From assembly GCF_900103265.1 (NCBI RefSeq), contig NZ_FMWX01000001.1, positions 124,001 to 188,000 of the forward strand: a stretch of DNA of 64,000 nucleotides, in the 5' to 3' direction. This stretch comes from Sphingomonas sp. NFR15. Its GTDB lineage: Bacteria; Pseudomonadota; Alphaproteobacteria; Sphingomonadales; Sphingomonadaceae. Position 1 is the stretch's first letter; each line of letters begins with the position of its first letter. Made by a program: the position numbers and the translations under genes. Below are positions 11,126 through 20,349 of this stretch, in pieces. The notes below the pieces were generated by a model. It was not told the DNA's origin. It saw only the letters and a list, made by a program, of their open reading frames with translations, and did not search any database.

Positions 11126-12220
11126 TCACGCCAGCGCCGCGAGGCGGGCGGGCGCGTAGCGTGCGGGATCGATCGCCGCGGCGATCGGATCGGGCGTAGT
11201 ACCGAGCAGCACGGCGGCGGCGAGCGCGGCGGCGGCGGGCGCGGTCTGGATGCCGAACCCGCCCTGCCCCGCGCACCAGAAGAAGCCGGGCACGCGCGGA
11301 TCGAAGCCATAGACGGGCAGCCGATCCGGCGCGAAGCTGCGCAGCCCCGCCCAGCGCCGTTCCAGGCGGGCGACGCGCCAATCGACGACGTGCTCGAACC
11401 GGTCGATCGCCAGCGCGACGTCGATCTCCTCGGGCTGAACGTCGGACGGCGCGGCCGGGGTCTCGTCATGCGGGCTGAGCCACAGCCGGCCGCCCGCCTC
11501 GGGCTTGAAATAGAAGCGCCCGGCGATGTCGGCGACGTGCGGCAGCCCCGCGGGGGCGGGCGGATCGGTGAGCAACTGAACGACGGTGCGGCGATAGGCG
11601 GTGATGCCGATCGGCGCGGCGCCGGCGATCCGCGCGACCGCATCCGCCCATGCGCCGCCCGCGTTGACCAGAACCCCCGCGCGATAGGTCTCGCCGCCGG
11701 TGACGATCGTCCACCCGCCGCCGCTCCGCGTCGCCGAGCGGAGTGGGGAATCGACCGCCAGCACCGCACCGCCGCGCCGCGCGGTGGCGAGGCAGGCGGC
11801 GTGCAGCCCCGCCACGTCGATATAGGCGCAGCTCGGCTCGAACACGCCGAGCGTCCATTCGGGGCGCAGGCCCGCGACGTGATCGGCGGGATCGACGGGT
11901 TCGAGCGCGATGCCGCTGCCCGCGAACTCGGCGAGGAACCGCTCGATCGCCGCCGCGTCCCCGGCGCGGCCGATGTGGAGCGAGCCGAGCGGCTGGAGAA
12001 ACCCGCCCGCCTGCAGCGCCGGACCCGATGCGGTGGTGAGCGGCGCGACTCCCGGCCCGCCATAGGTTTCCGACCAGAAGGCGGCGGAGCGGCCGGTGGC
12101 ATGATAGCCGGGCGCGCTTTCCGCCTCGATCAACAGCACGCGCGCGCGGTCGCCGATCGCGGCGGCGAGGCTCGCGCCGGCCATGCCCGCGCCGATGATC
12201 GCGATGTCGAACCCCGTCAT
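11126..12220 (-). CDS. FAD-dependent oxidoreductase (DAO family)
   Basis: 364-residue protein of the D-amino-acid/glycine oxidase fold. N-terminal motif DIAIIGAGMAGASLAAAI, then HATGRSAAFWSETYG, the region that contacts the flavin in this family, VLVNAGGAWADAVA, and a C-terminal FWCAGQGGFGIQTAPA. It likely oxidises an amine or amino acid, but the substrate cannot be read from the sequence. The ATG at 12220 overlaps the stop of the upstream hydrolase by four bases, so the two are co-translated. Confidence 0.87.
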   Translation of the reverse strand: MTGFDIAIIGAGMAGASLAAAIGDRARVLLIEAESAPGYHATGRSAAFWSETYGGPGVAPLTTASGPALQAGGFLQPLGSLHIGRAGDAAAIERFLAEFAGSGIALEPVDPADHVAGLRPEWTLGVFEPSCAYIDVAGLHAACLATARRGGAVLAVDSPLRSATRSGGGWTIVTGGETYRAGVLVNAGGAWADAVARIAGAAPIGITAYRRTVVQLLTDPPAPAGLPHVADIAGRFYFKPEAGGRLWLSPHDETPAAPSDVQPEEIDVALAIDRFEHVVDWRVARLERRWAGLRSFAPDRLPVYGFDPRVPGFFWCAGQGGFGIQTAPAAAALAAAVLLGTTPDPIAAAIDPARYAPARLAALA

Positions 12221-13164
12221 GGCCGCCCGCCCAGGCGCGCGGCCAGGAACGCGTCGATCTCGGCGAGGGCGCGGTCGCGCACCGCATCGACCTCGCGCAA
12301 GATCTCGTGCGCGCACTCACGGCCGAAGCGCACCACGCGCGCGTCCGGCAGCCGCGCCGCCACGCGCAGCGCCGCGCGCGCCGAGACGAGCTGGTCGTAC
12401 TCGGCGAGCAGCATCAGCACCGGAACGCGCACGTCGGCGAGGCGCGGGTCGGCGCGCAGCAGGCGGGTCGAGGCGAAGGCTTCGATCAGCCAGCGCCAGC
12501 TTGGCGGCCCGAGCACCAGATCGGGCTGCACCGTCTGCCAGTGGATCTCATCGCGATAGCGCGCATCGTCATGGGTGAGCAGCGCCTGGCGGGTCGCGGT
12601 GGTGGCGGGATGTTCGTTGCCGCGCCACGCCCGCCGCGCACCATCGCCGCGCCCGCCGATCCGCCGCGCCGCCCATTCGCCGAAGCCGGCGCCGACCGGG
12701 GTCTTCAGCCCGAGCATCGGCGCGACCAACACCGCCGCATCGGGCGCGATGCACCCTTCCGCCATCGCGCGCAGCACGAGATGGCCGCCCATCGAATGGC
12801 CGATCGCGACCGTCGGCCCAACCGCGCCCTTGCGCCACACCCGCCAGAATTCCTCGAAATCGGCGACGTAGAGCGCGAAATCCTCGACATGGCCGACGCG
12901 CGGGTCGCCCGACAGCCGCCCCGAGCCGCCCTGCCCCCGCCAATCGAACGCGCTGATCGACCAGCCCTGATGGTGCCAGTGCGCCAACGTCTCCAGATAT
13001 TTCTCGAACACGTCGCCGCGCCCGGCCTGGAACAGGATGCTGCCGCGCGGGCTGGGATCCGCCGGCCAGTCGAACCGGCGGAGCATCCAGCCGTCGCGCG
13101 CGCGCCAGAAACCGACCCGGGCGCCGGCGGGAATGGCGCGGCGATGGGAGTGCGGCGACAGCAT
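12217..13164 (-). CDS. Alpha/beta hydrolase, lysophospholipase-like
   Basis: 315-residue serine hydrolase of the lysophospholipase/monoacylglycerol lipase group. Oxyanion region ILFQAGRGDVFEKY, the segment FDWRGQGGSGR, nucleophile elbow GHSMGGH (serine near residue 142), and a late histidine in ECAHEILRE. No signal peptide is evident, so a cytosolic or peripheral location is expected. It is first in a two-gene unit with the flavin oxidoreductase. Confidence 0.88.
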   Translation of the reverse strand: MLSPHSHRRAIPAGARVGFWRARDGWMLRRFDWPADPSPRGSILFQAGRGDVFEKYLETLAHWHHQGWSISAFDWRGQGGSGRLSGDPRVGHVEDFALYVADFEEFWRVWRKGAVGPTVAIGHSMGGHLVLRAMAEGCIAPDAAVLVAPMLGLKTPVGAGFGEWAARRIGGRGDGARRAWRGNEHPATTATRQALLTHDDARYRDEIHWQTVQPDLVLGPPSWRWLIEAFASTRLLRADPRLADVRVPVLMLLAEYDQLVSARAALRVAARLPDARVVRFGRECAHEILREVDAVRDRALAEIDAFLAARLGGRP

Positions 13165-13211
13165 CGACTCTGGTTACTTTTTTGAAAGCCATTCCGTCTA
13201 GGCGCTTTCAG

Positions 13212-13691
13212 ATGGGTGGGACGCTATTCGTGACATTGCTGCCGGGCGCGCTGGCGCTGCTCCTGGTCTGGGCCGGGATCGAGGACGCGCGCACGCGCGA
13301 GATCGCTGACTGGAAGAACATCGCCATCGCGCTGCTCGCGCCGCTGTGGTGGCACGCGAGCGGCATGGCGCCCTGGCCCGACATGGCGCTCCAGATCGGC
13401 CTCGCGGCCACCGTGTTCGGCCTGTTCTGCGGCGTGTTCGCATTCGGCTGGATGGGCGGCGGCGACGTCAAGATGATCGGTGCGCTCGCCTTGTGGTTCC
13501 CGCTGCAGGGGCTGGTGTGGATGCTGGTGGTGATGTCGATCGCCGGCGGGGTGCTCACCATCGTGATGCTGTTCGATCGCGCCCGCGACCGGACCACGCC
13601 GATAGAGGTGCCGTACGGCGTCGCGATCGCCTTCGCGGCGCTGCTCGCGATGCGTGAACTGCATCTTAACCACCCAAGCATAGTTGCTTGA
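13212..13691 (+). CDS. cpaA: Flp prepilin peptidase CpaA (A24 family)
   Basis: 159-residue inner-membrane aspartyl protease that cleaves prepilin leader peptides. Four to five hydrophobic helices; the catalytic aspartates lie in GIEDARTREIADW and in GWMGGGDVKMIGAL (GxGD motif). It opens the tad/cpa cluster, 31 bases before cpaB. The ATG at 13212 is chosen over an upstream TTG. No Flp pilin gene, its usual neighbour, lies in the interval before or after it. Confidence 0.93.
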   Translation: MGGTLFVTLLPGALALLLVWAGIEDARTREIADWKNIAIALLAPLWWHASGMAPWPDMALQIGLAATVFGLFCGVFAFGWMGGGDVKMIGALALWFPLQGLVWMLVVMSIAGGVLTIVMLFDRARDRTTPIEVPYGVAIAFAALLAMRELHLNHPSIVA

Positions 13692-13722
13692 ACTCCAATT
13701 AGCCGGGCGTCGAAAGGCCGAG

Positions 13723-14724
13723 ATGGACAGTCGCAAAATCCTGTTGCTGGCGAGCGCGCTGGTGGTCGCCGCCGTGACCGCCTTTCTGGCGCGCAGCCTG
13801 ATCGTGGGCGCGCCGACGCCCCAGGCGGCGGCGATCGCGACCGCCGCGCCGGTGAGCGGCCCCGAAGTGCTGGTGGCGACACGCGCGCTGCCGGTCGGCA
13901 CGATCCTCGACGCGACCGCGCTGAAGTACCAGCCCTGGCCCAAGGAGCTGGTCGAGAACGCCTATTTCATCCGTCAGGGCAATTTCGACGCCAAATCGCT
14001 GCAAGGCACGGTCGTGCGCAACCCGATCACCGCCGGCCAGCCGATCACGCAGGGCGCGCTCGTCAAGCCCGGTGACCGGGGCTTCCTGGCCGCCGCGCTC
14101 GGGCCGGGCATGCGCGCGGTGACGGTGCCGGTCTCGCAGCAGAGCAGCGTCGCCGGCTTCGTGTTTCCCGGCGACCGGATCGATCTGGTGCTCACGCAGA
14201 ACGTGGTGGGCGGCGGCGACGGGCCGCCGCTCAAGGTCGCCGAGACGGTGATGCGCAACCTGCGCGTCCTCGCCACCGACCAGCGCACCGACAATAGCGT
14301 CGATGAGACCGGCAAGACCCAGGTCCGCAGCTTCTCGATGGTGACGCTGGAGGCGACGCCCAAGCTCGCCGAGCAGATCGCGGTGGTGCAGACGCTCGGG
14401 CAGCTTTCGCTGTCGCTGCGCAGCCTCGCCGATAATCCGTCCGAGCTCGAACAGGCGATCGCCAGCGGCGCGGTGAACGTGCCCGACGGCAATGATCCCA
14501 AGGCCGAGAAGGCGATGATCGCCAAGGTCGCCGCGCAGCCGAGCGCGGGCAGCCTTTCGTATGAAACCGGTGCCGACGTGTCGCGCTTCCAGCGCCGCAC
14601 CGTGCCGGGCAAGCCGGTCGAGGCGACCGCGCCGGGGGGCGCGGTGGCGCTGGCCAAGGGGCCGGTCGTGCGGATCGCGCGTGGCAATACCGTGACCGAT
14701 GTCGCGGTTGGGGGGAAGAAATAG
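13723..14724 (+). CDS. cpaB: Flp pilus assembly protein CpaB/RcpC
   Basis: 333-residue protein with an N-terminal membrane anchor (residues 4-27). An SAF domain at about residues 45-110 (VLVATRALPVGTILDATALKYQPWP) and a RcpC/CpaB domain (GMRAVTVPVSQQSSVAGFVFPGDRIDLVL) follow. It is thought to stabilise the secretin in the periplasm. One base separates its stop from the cpaC start, so the genes are co-expressed. Confidence 0.93.
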   Translation: MDSRKILLLASALVVAAVTAFLARSLIVGAPTPQAAAIATAAPVSGPEVLVATRALPVGTILDATALKYQPWPKELVENAYFIRQGNFDAKSLQGTVVRNPITAGQPITQGALVKPGDRGFLAAALGPGMRAVTVPVSQQSSVAGFVFPGDRIDLVLTQNVVGGGDGPPLKVAETVMRNLRVLATDQRTDNSVDETGKTQVRSFSMVTLEATPKLAEQIAVVQTLGQLSLSLRSLADNPSELEQAIASGAVNVPDGNDPKAEKAMIAKVAAQPSAGSLSYETGADVSRFQRRTVPGKPVEATAPGGAVALAKGPVVRIARGNTVTDVAVGGKK

Positions 14725-14725
14725 G

Positions 14726-16306
14726 ATGCGCGCTGTTTCGAAGTCGATCGGCTGGCCGCTGGCTGCCGCGCTGATCGCGGGCGCGGCGAGCGCCGCGCCG
14801 CTGAAGCACGCGCCGGCGAGGCGCGCCGTCGCCGCCGTGGTGCCGGCCAGCACGCTTTTGCAGGTGAGCACCGGGCGCGGGCGCCTGATCGACCTGCCCC
14901 GCCCGATCACCGACGTGTTCGTGGCGAGCGACGCGATCGCCGATGTGCAGGTCCGCTCGCCGACCCAGCTCTACGTGTTCGGCAAGGGCCAGGGCGAGAC
15001 GACGGTGTCCGCCACGGCGGCCGGCGGCGCAGTGGTGTATTCGGCGACCGTGCGCGTCGGCAACAATTTCGACACCATCCAGCAGATGCTCGACATGGCG
15101 ATGCCGGATTCGCACATCATCGCGACGACGATGAACGGTCTGGTGCTGCTGACCGGCACGATCGCGAGCCCCGGCGACGGCGCCGAGGCCGAACGGCTGG
15201 TCCAGTCCTTCGTCGGCGACACCACCAAGGTGCTCTCGCGGCTGAAGACCGCGACGCCGCTGCAGGTGAACCTGCAAGTGCGCTTCGCCGAAGTGAGCCG
15301 CAGCTTCGTGAAGAACATCGGCGTCAACCTGACCACCTACGACAAGGCCGGCGGTTTCCAGTTCGGCCTCGGCCAGGGACGCCCCGCCGTGCCGCAATAT
15401 ACCCCGTCCGGCGGCCTGTTCACGGGCATGTCCAAGGCGGACAGCGGCAGCAGCGTGCTGACTTCGATCGCGAACGGAACGACGATCGGCGCGGCGGGCA
15501 AATTGCTCGGAGTGAACATCCTCTCCTCGCTCGATCTCGGCGAGCAGGACGGCCAGGTGACGACGCTCGCCAACCCCAACCTCACCGCCCTGTCGGGCGA
15601 GACCGGCACCTTCCTCGCCGGCGGAGAAATCCCGATCCCGGTCAGCCAGGGGCTCGGCGCGGTCTCGGTCGAGTATAAACAATATGGCGTCAGCCTCGCC
15701 TATACGCCGACCGTGCTCGCCGATGGGCGCATCTCGCTCCGCGTCCGCCCCGAAGTGTCGCAATTGACCTCCGAGGGCGCGGTAACGATCAGCGGCGCGA
15801 CGATCCCGGCGCTGAGCACGCGGCGCGCCGAGACCACGGTCGAACTCGGCTCCGGGCAGAGCTTCATGATCGCCGGGCTGCTTCAGAACGACCACAACAA
15901 CGCGATCAGCAAGGCCCCCGGCGTGGGCGACATGCCGGTGCTCGGCGCGCTGTTCCGATCGAACGCGTTCAAGCGCAACGAGACCGAACTGGTGATCGTC
16001 ATCACGCCGTATCTGGTCAAGCCGGTCGACGCCAACCAGATCGTGCTGCCGACCGACGGCTATAAGGCGCCGACCGATCTCGACCAGATCCTGTTCGGCC
16101 AGCTCGGCGGCGGGACGAGCGGCGCGCAGCGGCCCAAGCCGCGGCTCGCCGCGCCCGTGACGGCGCCGCCCGCGATCGGTGCCGCGACTACCGCGCCGCC
16201 GCTGCCGGGCACGCCCGCCGCGCCACCGCCGCGCGGCACGGCGGTGGCCACGACCGATCCGAAATCGCAGCAGCCCGGCGCGGCGGCGCCCGGCTTCGAC
16301 AACTGA
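14726..16306 (+). CDS. cpaC: Flp pilus secretin CpaC/RcpA
   Basis: 526-residue outer-membrane secretin. Signal peptide (residues 1-23), an N-terminal pilus-associated domain with the segment RLIDLPRPITDVFVASDAIA, a BON-like segment, and the C-terminal type II/III secretin domain with VPVLGALFRSNAFKRNETELVIVITPYLV. The last 70 residues are proline/alanine-rich and probably disordered. It forms the pore through which the pilus leaves the cell. Confidence 0.94.
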   Translation: MRAVSKSIGWPLAAALIAGAASAAPLKHAPARRAVAAVVPASTLLQVSTGRGRLIDLPRPITDVFVASDAIADVQVRSPTQLYVFGKGQGETTVSATAAGGAVVYSATVRVGNNFDTIQQMLDMAMPDSHIIATTMNGLVLLTGTIASPGDGAEAERLVQSFVGDTTKVLSRLKTATPLQVNLQVRFAEVSRSFVKNIGVNLTTYDKAGGFQFGLGQGRPAVPQYTPSGGLFTGMSKADSGSSVLTSIANGTTIGAAGKLLGVNILSSLDLGEQDGQVTTLANPNLTALSGETGTFLAGGEIPIPVSQGLGAVSVEYKQYGVSLAYTPTVLADGRISLRVRPEVSQLTSEGAVTISGATIPALSTRRAETTVELGSGQSFMIAGLLQNDHNNAISKAPGVGDMPVLGALFRSNAFKRNETELVIVITPYLVKPVDANQIVLPTDGYKAPTDLDQILFGQLGGGTSGAQRPKPRLAAPVTAPPAIGAATTAPPLPGTPAAPPPRGTAVATTDPKSQQPGAAAPGFDN

Positions 16307-16322
16307 CGCTTCGCGAAGGGCA

Positions 16323-16952
16323 ATGTCCATGCGTAAACATCTGATCCTGATCGCCGCGCTCGCCATCGGCGGCTGTACCGGCACGCCGAATCGCGGTCTC
16401 GAATCGGTGCATCAGCCGGTCGTCGCGCGTACCGATTACGTGTTCGATGCCGCCACCAGCGGCGACGCGCTCGCGCCCGGCGAAGCGCAGCGGCTGGCCG
16501 GGTGGATGGCGTCAATGCGGCTCGGCTATGGCGATCATGTCGCGGTCGATGATCCGGGCAGCCGTGCGGTCCGCGCGCACGAACAGATCGCGGCGCAGGT
16601 CGCGCGCTACGGGCTGCTCGTCACCGATGACGCGCCCACGACCGATGCGCCGGTCACGCCGGGCATGGTCCGCGTCGTGATCAGCCGGATGAAGGCGAGC
16701 GTGCCGGGCTGCCCGGACTTCAGCCGCGTCGGTCAGCCCGATTTCGAGAACCACACCGGATCGAACCAGGGCTGCGCGATCAACGCCAATCTCGCAGCGA
16801 TGGTCGCCAATCCGATGGACCTCGTGCGCGGGCAGAGCGCCGGCAGCCTGACCGACACCGCCTCCGCCACCAAGGCGATCGACAGCTTCCGCAAGACCGT
16901 GCCGACCGGCGCGGGCGGACTAGTGGGCGGGCTGAAGGACGTGAAGAAATGA
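16323..16952 (+). CDS. cpaD: Flp pilus lipoprotein CpaD
   Basis: 209-residue lipoprotein with lipobox AIGGC (Cys near residue 18) and the family features CPDFSRVGQPDFENHTGSNQ and GCAINANLAAMVANPMDLV. It is thought to act with the secretin in the outer membrane. The stop overlaps the cpaE start (ATGA). Confidence 0.92.
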   Translation: MSMRKHLILIAALAIGGCTGTPNRGLESVHQPVVARTDYVFDAATSGDALAPGEAQRLAGWMASMRLGYGDHVAVDDPGSRAVRAHEQIAAQVARYGLLVTDDAPTTDAPVTPGMVRVVISRMKASVPGCPDFSRVGQPDFENHTGSNQGCAINANLAAMVANPMDLVRGQSAGSLTDTASATKAIDSFRKTVPTGAGGLVGGLKDVKK

Positions 16953-18241
16953 ACGCGCCGTTCAATCCCGGCAAGATCGGGTTTCGCGAACCGTTCGTCG
17001 CCCATGTCTGCGACGACCAGACCGCCGAGACGATCCGCGCCGTCGCGTCCGACATGGGATGGGCGGAGGAGAAGGTCAGCAAGGGCGGATTGCGCAACGC
17101 GGTCCAGTCGCTGTCGGTGCAGGCCAGCCCGCAGATCCTGCTCATCGATCTGTCGGAGAGCGGCGATCCGCTCAACGACATCAACGCGCTCGCCGAGGTG
17201 TGCGAACCCGGCACCGTGGTGATCGCGACGGGCCAGGTCAACGACGTGCGGCTCTACCGCGATCTCATCGCCAGCGGCATTCAGGATTATCTGCTGAAGC
17301 CGCTCAACCCCGCGATGCTGCGCGAGGCGCTGACGCATGCCCAGGCGATCTTCAACGCGCCCAGGGCGATCGAGGCCCCAAGCGGGCGGCCACACTGCGC
17401 GACCGTGTTCATCGGCGCGCGCGGCGGCGTCGGCGCATCCACGCTGGCGACGTCGGTCGCATGGCTCATCAGCGAGCGCGGGCCGCGCAATACCGCGATC
17501 CTCGATCTCGACGTGCATTTCGGCACCGGCGCGCTCGCGCTCGATCTCGAACCCGGCCGTGGGCTGACCGACGCGATCGAGAATCCCAGCCGCATCGACG
17601 GGCTGTTCATCGAACGCGCGATGGTGAAGGCGAGCGAGACGCTTTCGGTGCTGTCGGCCGAGGCGCCGATCAACGCGCCGGTGCTGACCGATGGCGCCGC
17701 CTTCCATCTGTTGCAGGAGGAGATGCGGCTCGCGTTCGAATGCACGGTCGTCGATCTGCCGCGTGCGATGCTGGTGCAGCACCCGCAGCTCGTCGCGGGG
17801 GTTCAGGCGGCGGTGATCGTCACCGAACTGACGCTGGCGGCGGCGCGCGACACGATCCGCATCCTCTCCTGGCTCAAGTCTAACGCGCCGGCGACCGAGG
17901 CGATCATCGTCGCCAACCACGTTCCGCCGGCGGCGCAGCTCGAGATCAGCCGCAAGGATTTCGAAGGTTCGATCGAGCGCAAGATCGACCATTTCGTGCC
18001 GCTCGACCAGAAGCTCGCCGCGCAGGCGGCCAAACTCGGCAAAACGCTGGCCGAGGTCGGCAAGGCGTCGAAGACGACCGCGCCGCTGGCCGAGATCGCG
18101 GCTCGCATCCTCGCGATCGGCGAGACCGAAAGCGGCGCACCGCGCGGCAAGGGCAAGGCCGGCGGCGCTTCGCTGTTCGCCAAGATGGGCGCGCTCACGG
18201 CGATGATGCCGAAGCGCGGGGATAAGGCGAAACAGGCTTGA
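16949..18241 (+). CDS. cpaE: Flp pilus assembly ATPase CpaE (MinD/ParA-like)
   Basis: 430-residue cytosolic protein. The N-terminal receiver-like domain (residues about 15-140) lacks an obvious phosphorylation aspartate triad. The C-terminal MinD/ParA-type ATPase has the deviant Walker A GARGGVGASTLA near residue 155 and LDLDVHFGTGALALDLEPGRG. It localises the Tad machine to a pole in Caulobacter. In most tad loci the next gene is the motor ATPase cpaF; here tadB follows directly after 22 bases. Confidence 0.92.
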   Translation: MNAPFNPGKIGFREPFVAHVCDDQTAETIRAVASDMGWAEEKVSKGGLRNAVQSLSVQASPQILLIDLSESGDPLNDINALAEVCEPGTVVIATGQVNDVRLYRDLIASGIQDYLLKPLNPAMLREALTHAQAIFNAPRAIEAPSGRPHCATVFIGARGGVGASTLATSVAWLISERGPRNTAILDLDVHFGTGALALDLEPGRGLTDAIENPSRIDGLFIERAMVKASETLSVLSAEAPINAPVLTDGAAFHLLQEEMRLAFECTVVDLPRAMLVQHPQLVAGVQAAVIVTELTLAAARDTIRILSWLKSNAPATEAIIVANHVPPAAQLEISRKDFEGSIERKIDHFVPLDQKLAAQAAKLGKTLAEVGKASKTTAPLAEIAARILAIGETESGAPRGKGKAGGASLFAKMGALTAMMPKRGDKAKQA

Positions 18242-18263
18242 GCGTCGGGAGCGATTGAGACCG

Positions 18264-19238
18264 ATGGGGATGATGCCGCTCCTTGCCGTGGGCGCCGGCG
18301 CGCTCTGCGTGCTGGTGCTGGTGGCGTTCGCGTTCGCCGGCCCTTCGCCCGAGCGCGCGCGCGCCCGCCGGCTGGCATTGGTGCGCGAGCGGTACGGCGA
18401 GACGGCGGCGGCACTCTCGGCCGTGCAGGCGCGCGGGATCGCCGCCGCGCGCGCCAACAAGATGGACGCGGCGGCGATGCGCTATCTGCCGCGCCCGGAC
18501 GCGCTCAAGAAGCGGCTGGCGATGACGGGAAAGACCTGGACGGTCGGCCAATATGGGATGGCGACGGTCGGGTGCGCGCTATTCGTGGCGTTGGGGCTGA
18601 TGGTGCTCAATCTGCCCGTCGCGCTTTCGGTGCTGCTCGCCATCGCCGTCGGCGCGGGCATTCCGCACATGACGGTGAGCTTCCACATCAAGCGGCGCGT
18701 CGCCCGCTTCACCGCGAAATTCCCCGACGCGATCGAACTGCTCGTGCGCGGCTTGCGTTCGGGCCTGCCGATCACCGAGACGATCGGCGTCGTCGGCCAG
18801 GAGATCGACGGGCCGGTCGGCGTCGAGTTCCGCGCGATCACCGACCGGATGCGGATCGGCCGCACGCTCGACGCGGCGTTGCAGGAGACCGCGGACCGGC
18901 TGGGCACGCCCGAATTCCAATTCTTCGTCATCAGCATCGCGATCCAGCGCGAGACCGGCGGCAACCTCGCCGAGACGCTCGCCAACCTCGCGACGGTGCT
19001 GCGCACGCGCTTCCAGATGAAGCTGAAGATCAAGGCGATGTCGTCCGAGTCGAAGGCGTCCGCCTATATCGTCGGGTCGCTGCCGTTCATCGTGTTCGCG
19101 ATGATCTGGATGGTCAACGCCAGCTACATGCGGAACTTCTTCGTCGATCCGCGGCTCATCATCGCGGGCGTTGGCGGGCTGGTGTGGATGGGGATCGGCG
19201 TGTTCATCATGGCCAAGATGGTCAGTTTCGAAATCTAA
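18264..19238 (+). CDS. tadB: Tad inner-membrane platform protein TadB
   Basis: 324-residue membrane protein with a GspF/T2SSF domain (ARFTAKFPDAIELLVRGLRSGLPITETI and ETGGNLAETLANLATVLRTR) and about four membrane helices. With TadC it forms the inner-membrane platform for pilus assembly. The ATG at 18264 is taken as the start. Confidence 0.92.
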   Translation: MGMMPLLAVGAGALCVLVLVAFAFAGPSPERARARRLALVRERYGETAAALSAVQARGIAAARANKMDAAAMRYLPRPDALKKRLAMTGKTWTVGQYGMATVGCALFVALGLMVLNLPVALSVLLAIAVGAGIPHMTVSFHIKRRVARFTAKFPDAIELLVRGLRSGLPITETIGVVGQEIDGPVGVEFRAITDRMRIGRTLDAALQETADRLGTPEFQFFVISIAIQRETGGNLAETLANLATVLRTRFQMKLKIKAMSSESKASAYIVGSLPFIVFAMIWMVNASYMRNFFVDPRLIIAGVGGLVWMGIGVFIMAKMVSFEI

Positions 19239-19260
19239 CCGCGGGTACGAGCGACAGATC

Positions 19261-20259
19261 ATGGCACCAGCAGCCGGCCCCACGATCCTCGGGATCGACG
19301 TCTTCGCGGTCGCGACCCTGCTCGCGGCGGTGGCGGCGTGTTCCGTCCTGCTCGCCATCTACGCGGCGATGACGGTGCGCGACCCGATGACGAAGCGGGT
19401 CAAGGCGCTCAACGACCGCCGCGAACAGTTGAAGGCCGGCATAGCCCCATCGCCCAAGCGCCGCGCCAGGCTCGTCACCCGCAACGAGACGACCGACCGC
19501 ATCAAGGCGTTCCTCTCCGCGCTCAAGATGTTGCAGGACAGCCAGGTCAAGGCGGCGCAGGTCAAGCTGCTCCAGGCGGGCATCCGATCCAAGGAATATG
19601 CCGTCGCGGTGATCTTCGGGCGGCTGGTGCTGCCGATCGTGTTCGGCGGGCTGAGCCTGTACTTCGTCTACGGCACCGACATGTTCGCGACCTGGTCACC
19701 GCTAAAGGCTTACGGCGTGGTCGCTGGGACGTTCATCCTGTCGTACAAGGCGCCCGACCTCTACCTCGACAACAAGGTGACGAAGCGGTCGGACGCGATC
19801 CGCAAGGGTCTGCCCGACGCGCTCGATCTGCTGGTGATCTGTGCCGAAGCGGGATTGACCGTCGACGCGGCGTTCGGCCGCGTCGCGCGTGAACTCGGCA
19901 AAGGCTATCCCGAACTGGGCGACGAGTTCACGCTGACCGCGATCGAACTGGGCTTCCTGTCGGAGCGGCGGCAGGCCTTCGAGAACCTCGCCGCGCGGGT
20001 CAAGCTCGATGCGATCCGGGGCGTGGTGACCACGATGATCCAGACCGAGAAATACGGCACCCCGCTCGCCTCCGCGCTGCGCGTCCTGTCGGCCGAGTTC
20101 CGCAACGAACGCATGATGCGGGCGGAGGAAAAGGCCGCGCGCCTTCCCGCGATCATGACGATACCGCTGATCCTGTTCATCCTGCCGACCCTGTTCATCG
20201 TCATCCTCGGCCCGGCGGCCTGTTCCATTTCGGACTCGTTTATCCACGGCAACCACTGA
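19261..20259 (+). CDS. tadC: Tad inner-membrane platform protein TadC
   Basis: 332-residue membrane protein with a GspF/T2SSF domain (LPDALDLLVICAEAGLTVDAAFGRVAREL), an N-terminal anchor (residues 12-36), two central helices and a C-terminal helix. It follows tadB by 22 bases and is the last recognisable Tad component. Its start at 19261 lies after the tadB stop; a longer reading into tadB is rejected. Confidence 0.92.
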   Translation: MAPAAGPTILGIDVFAVATLLAAVAACSVLLAIYAAMTVRDPMTKRVKALNDRREQLKAGIAPSPKRRARLVTRNETTDRIKAFLSALKMLQDSQVKAAQVKLLQAGIRSKEYAVAVIFGRLVLPIVFGGLSLYFVYGTDMFATWSPLKAYGVVAGTFILSYKAPDLYLDNKVTKRSDAIRKGLPDALDLLVICAEAGLTVDAAFGRVARELGKGYPELGDEFTLTAIELGFLSERRQAFENLAARVKLDAIRGVVTTMIQTEKYGTPLASALRVLSAEFRNERMMRAEEKAARLPAIMTIPLILFILPTLFIVILGPAACSISDSFIHGNH

Positions 20260-20349
20260 TCTGTCCCGAAGCGGAGCATATCGTCTGGCTTGCCGCCCGC
20301 GCGGGCGCGCGGCAGGAAAGCCGCACCGTGGATGGAGGCCGGTGCTGCG

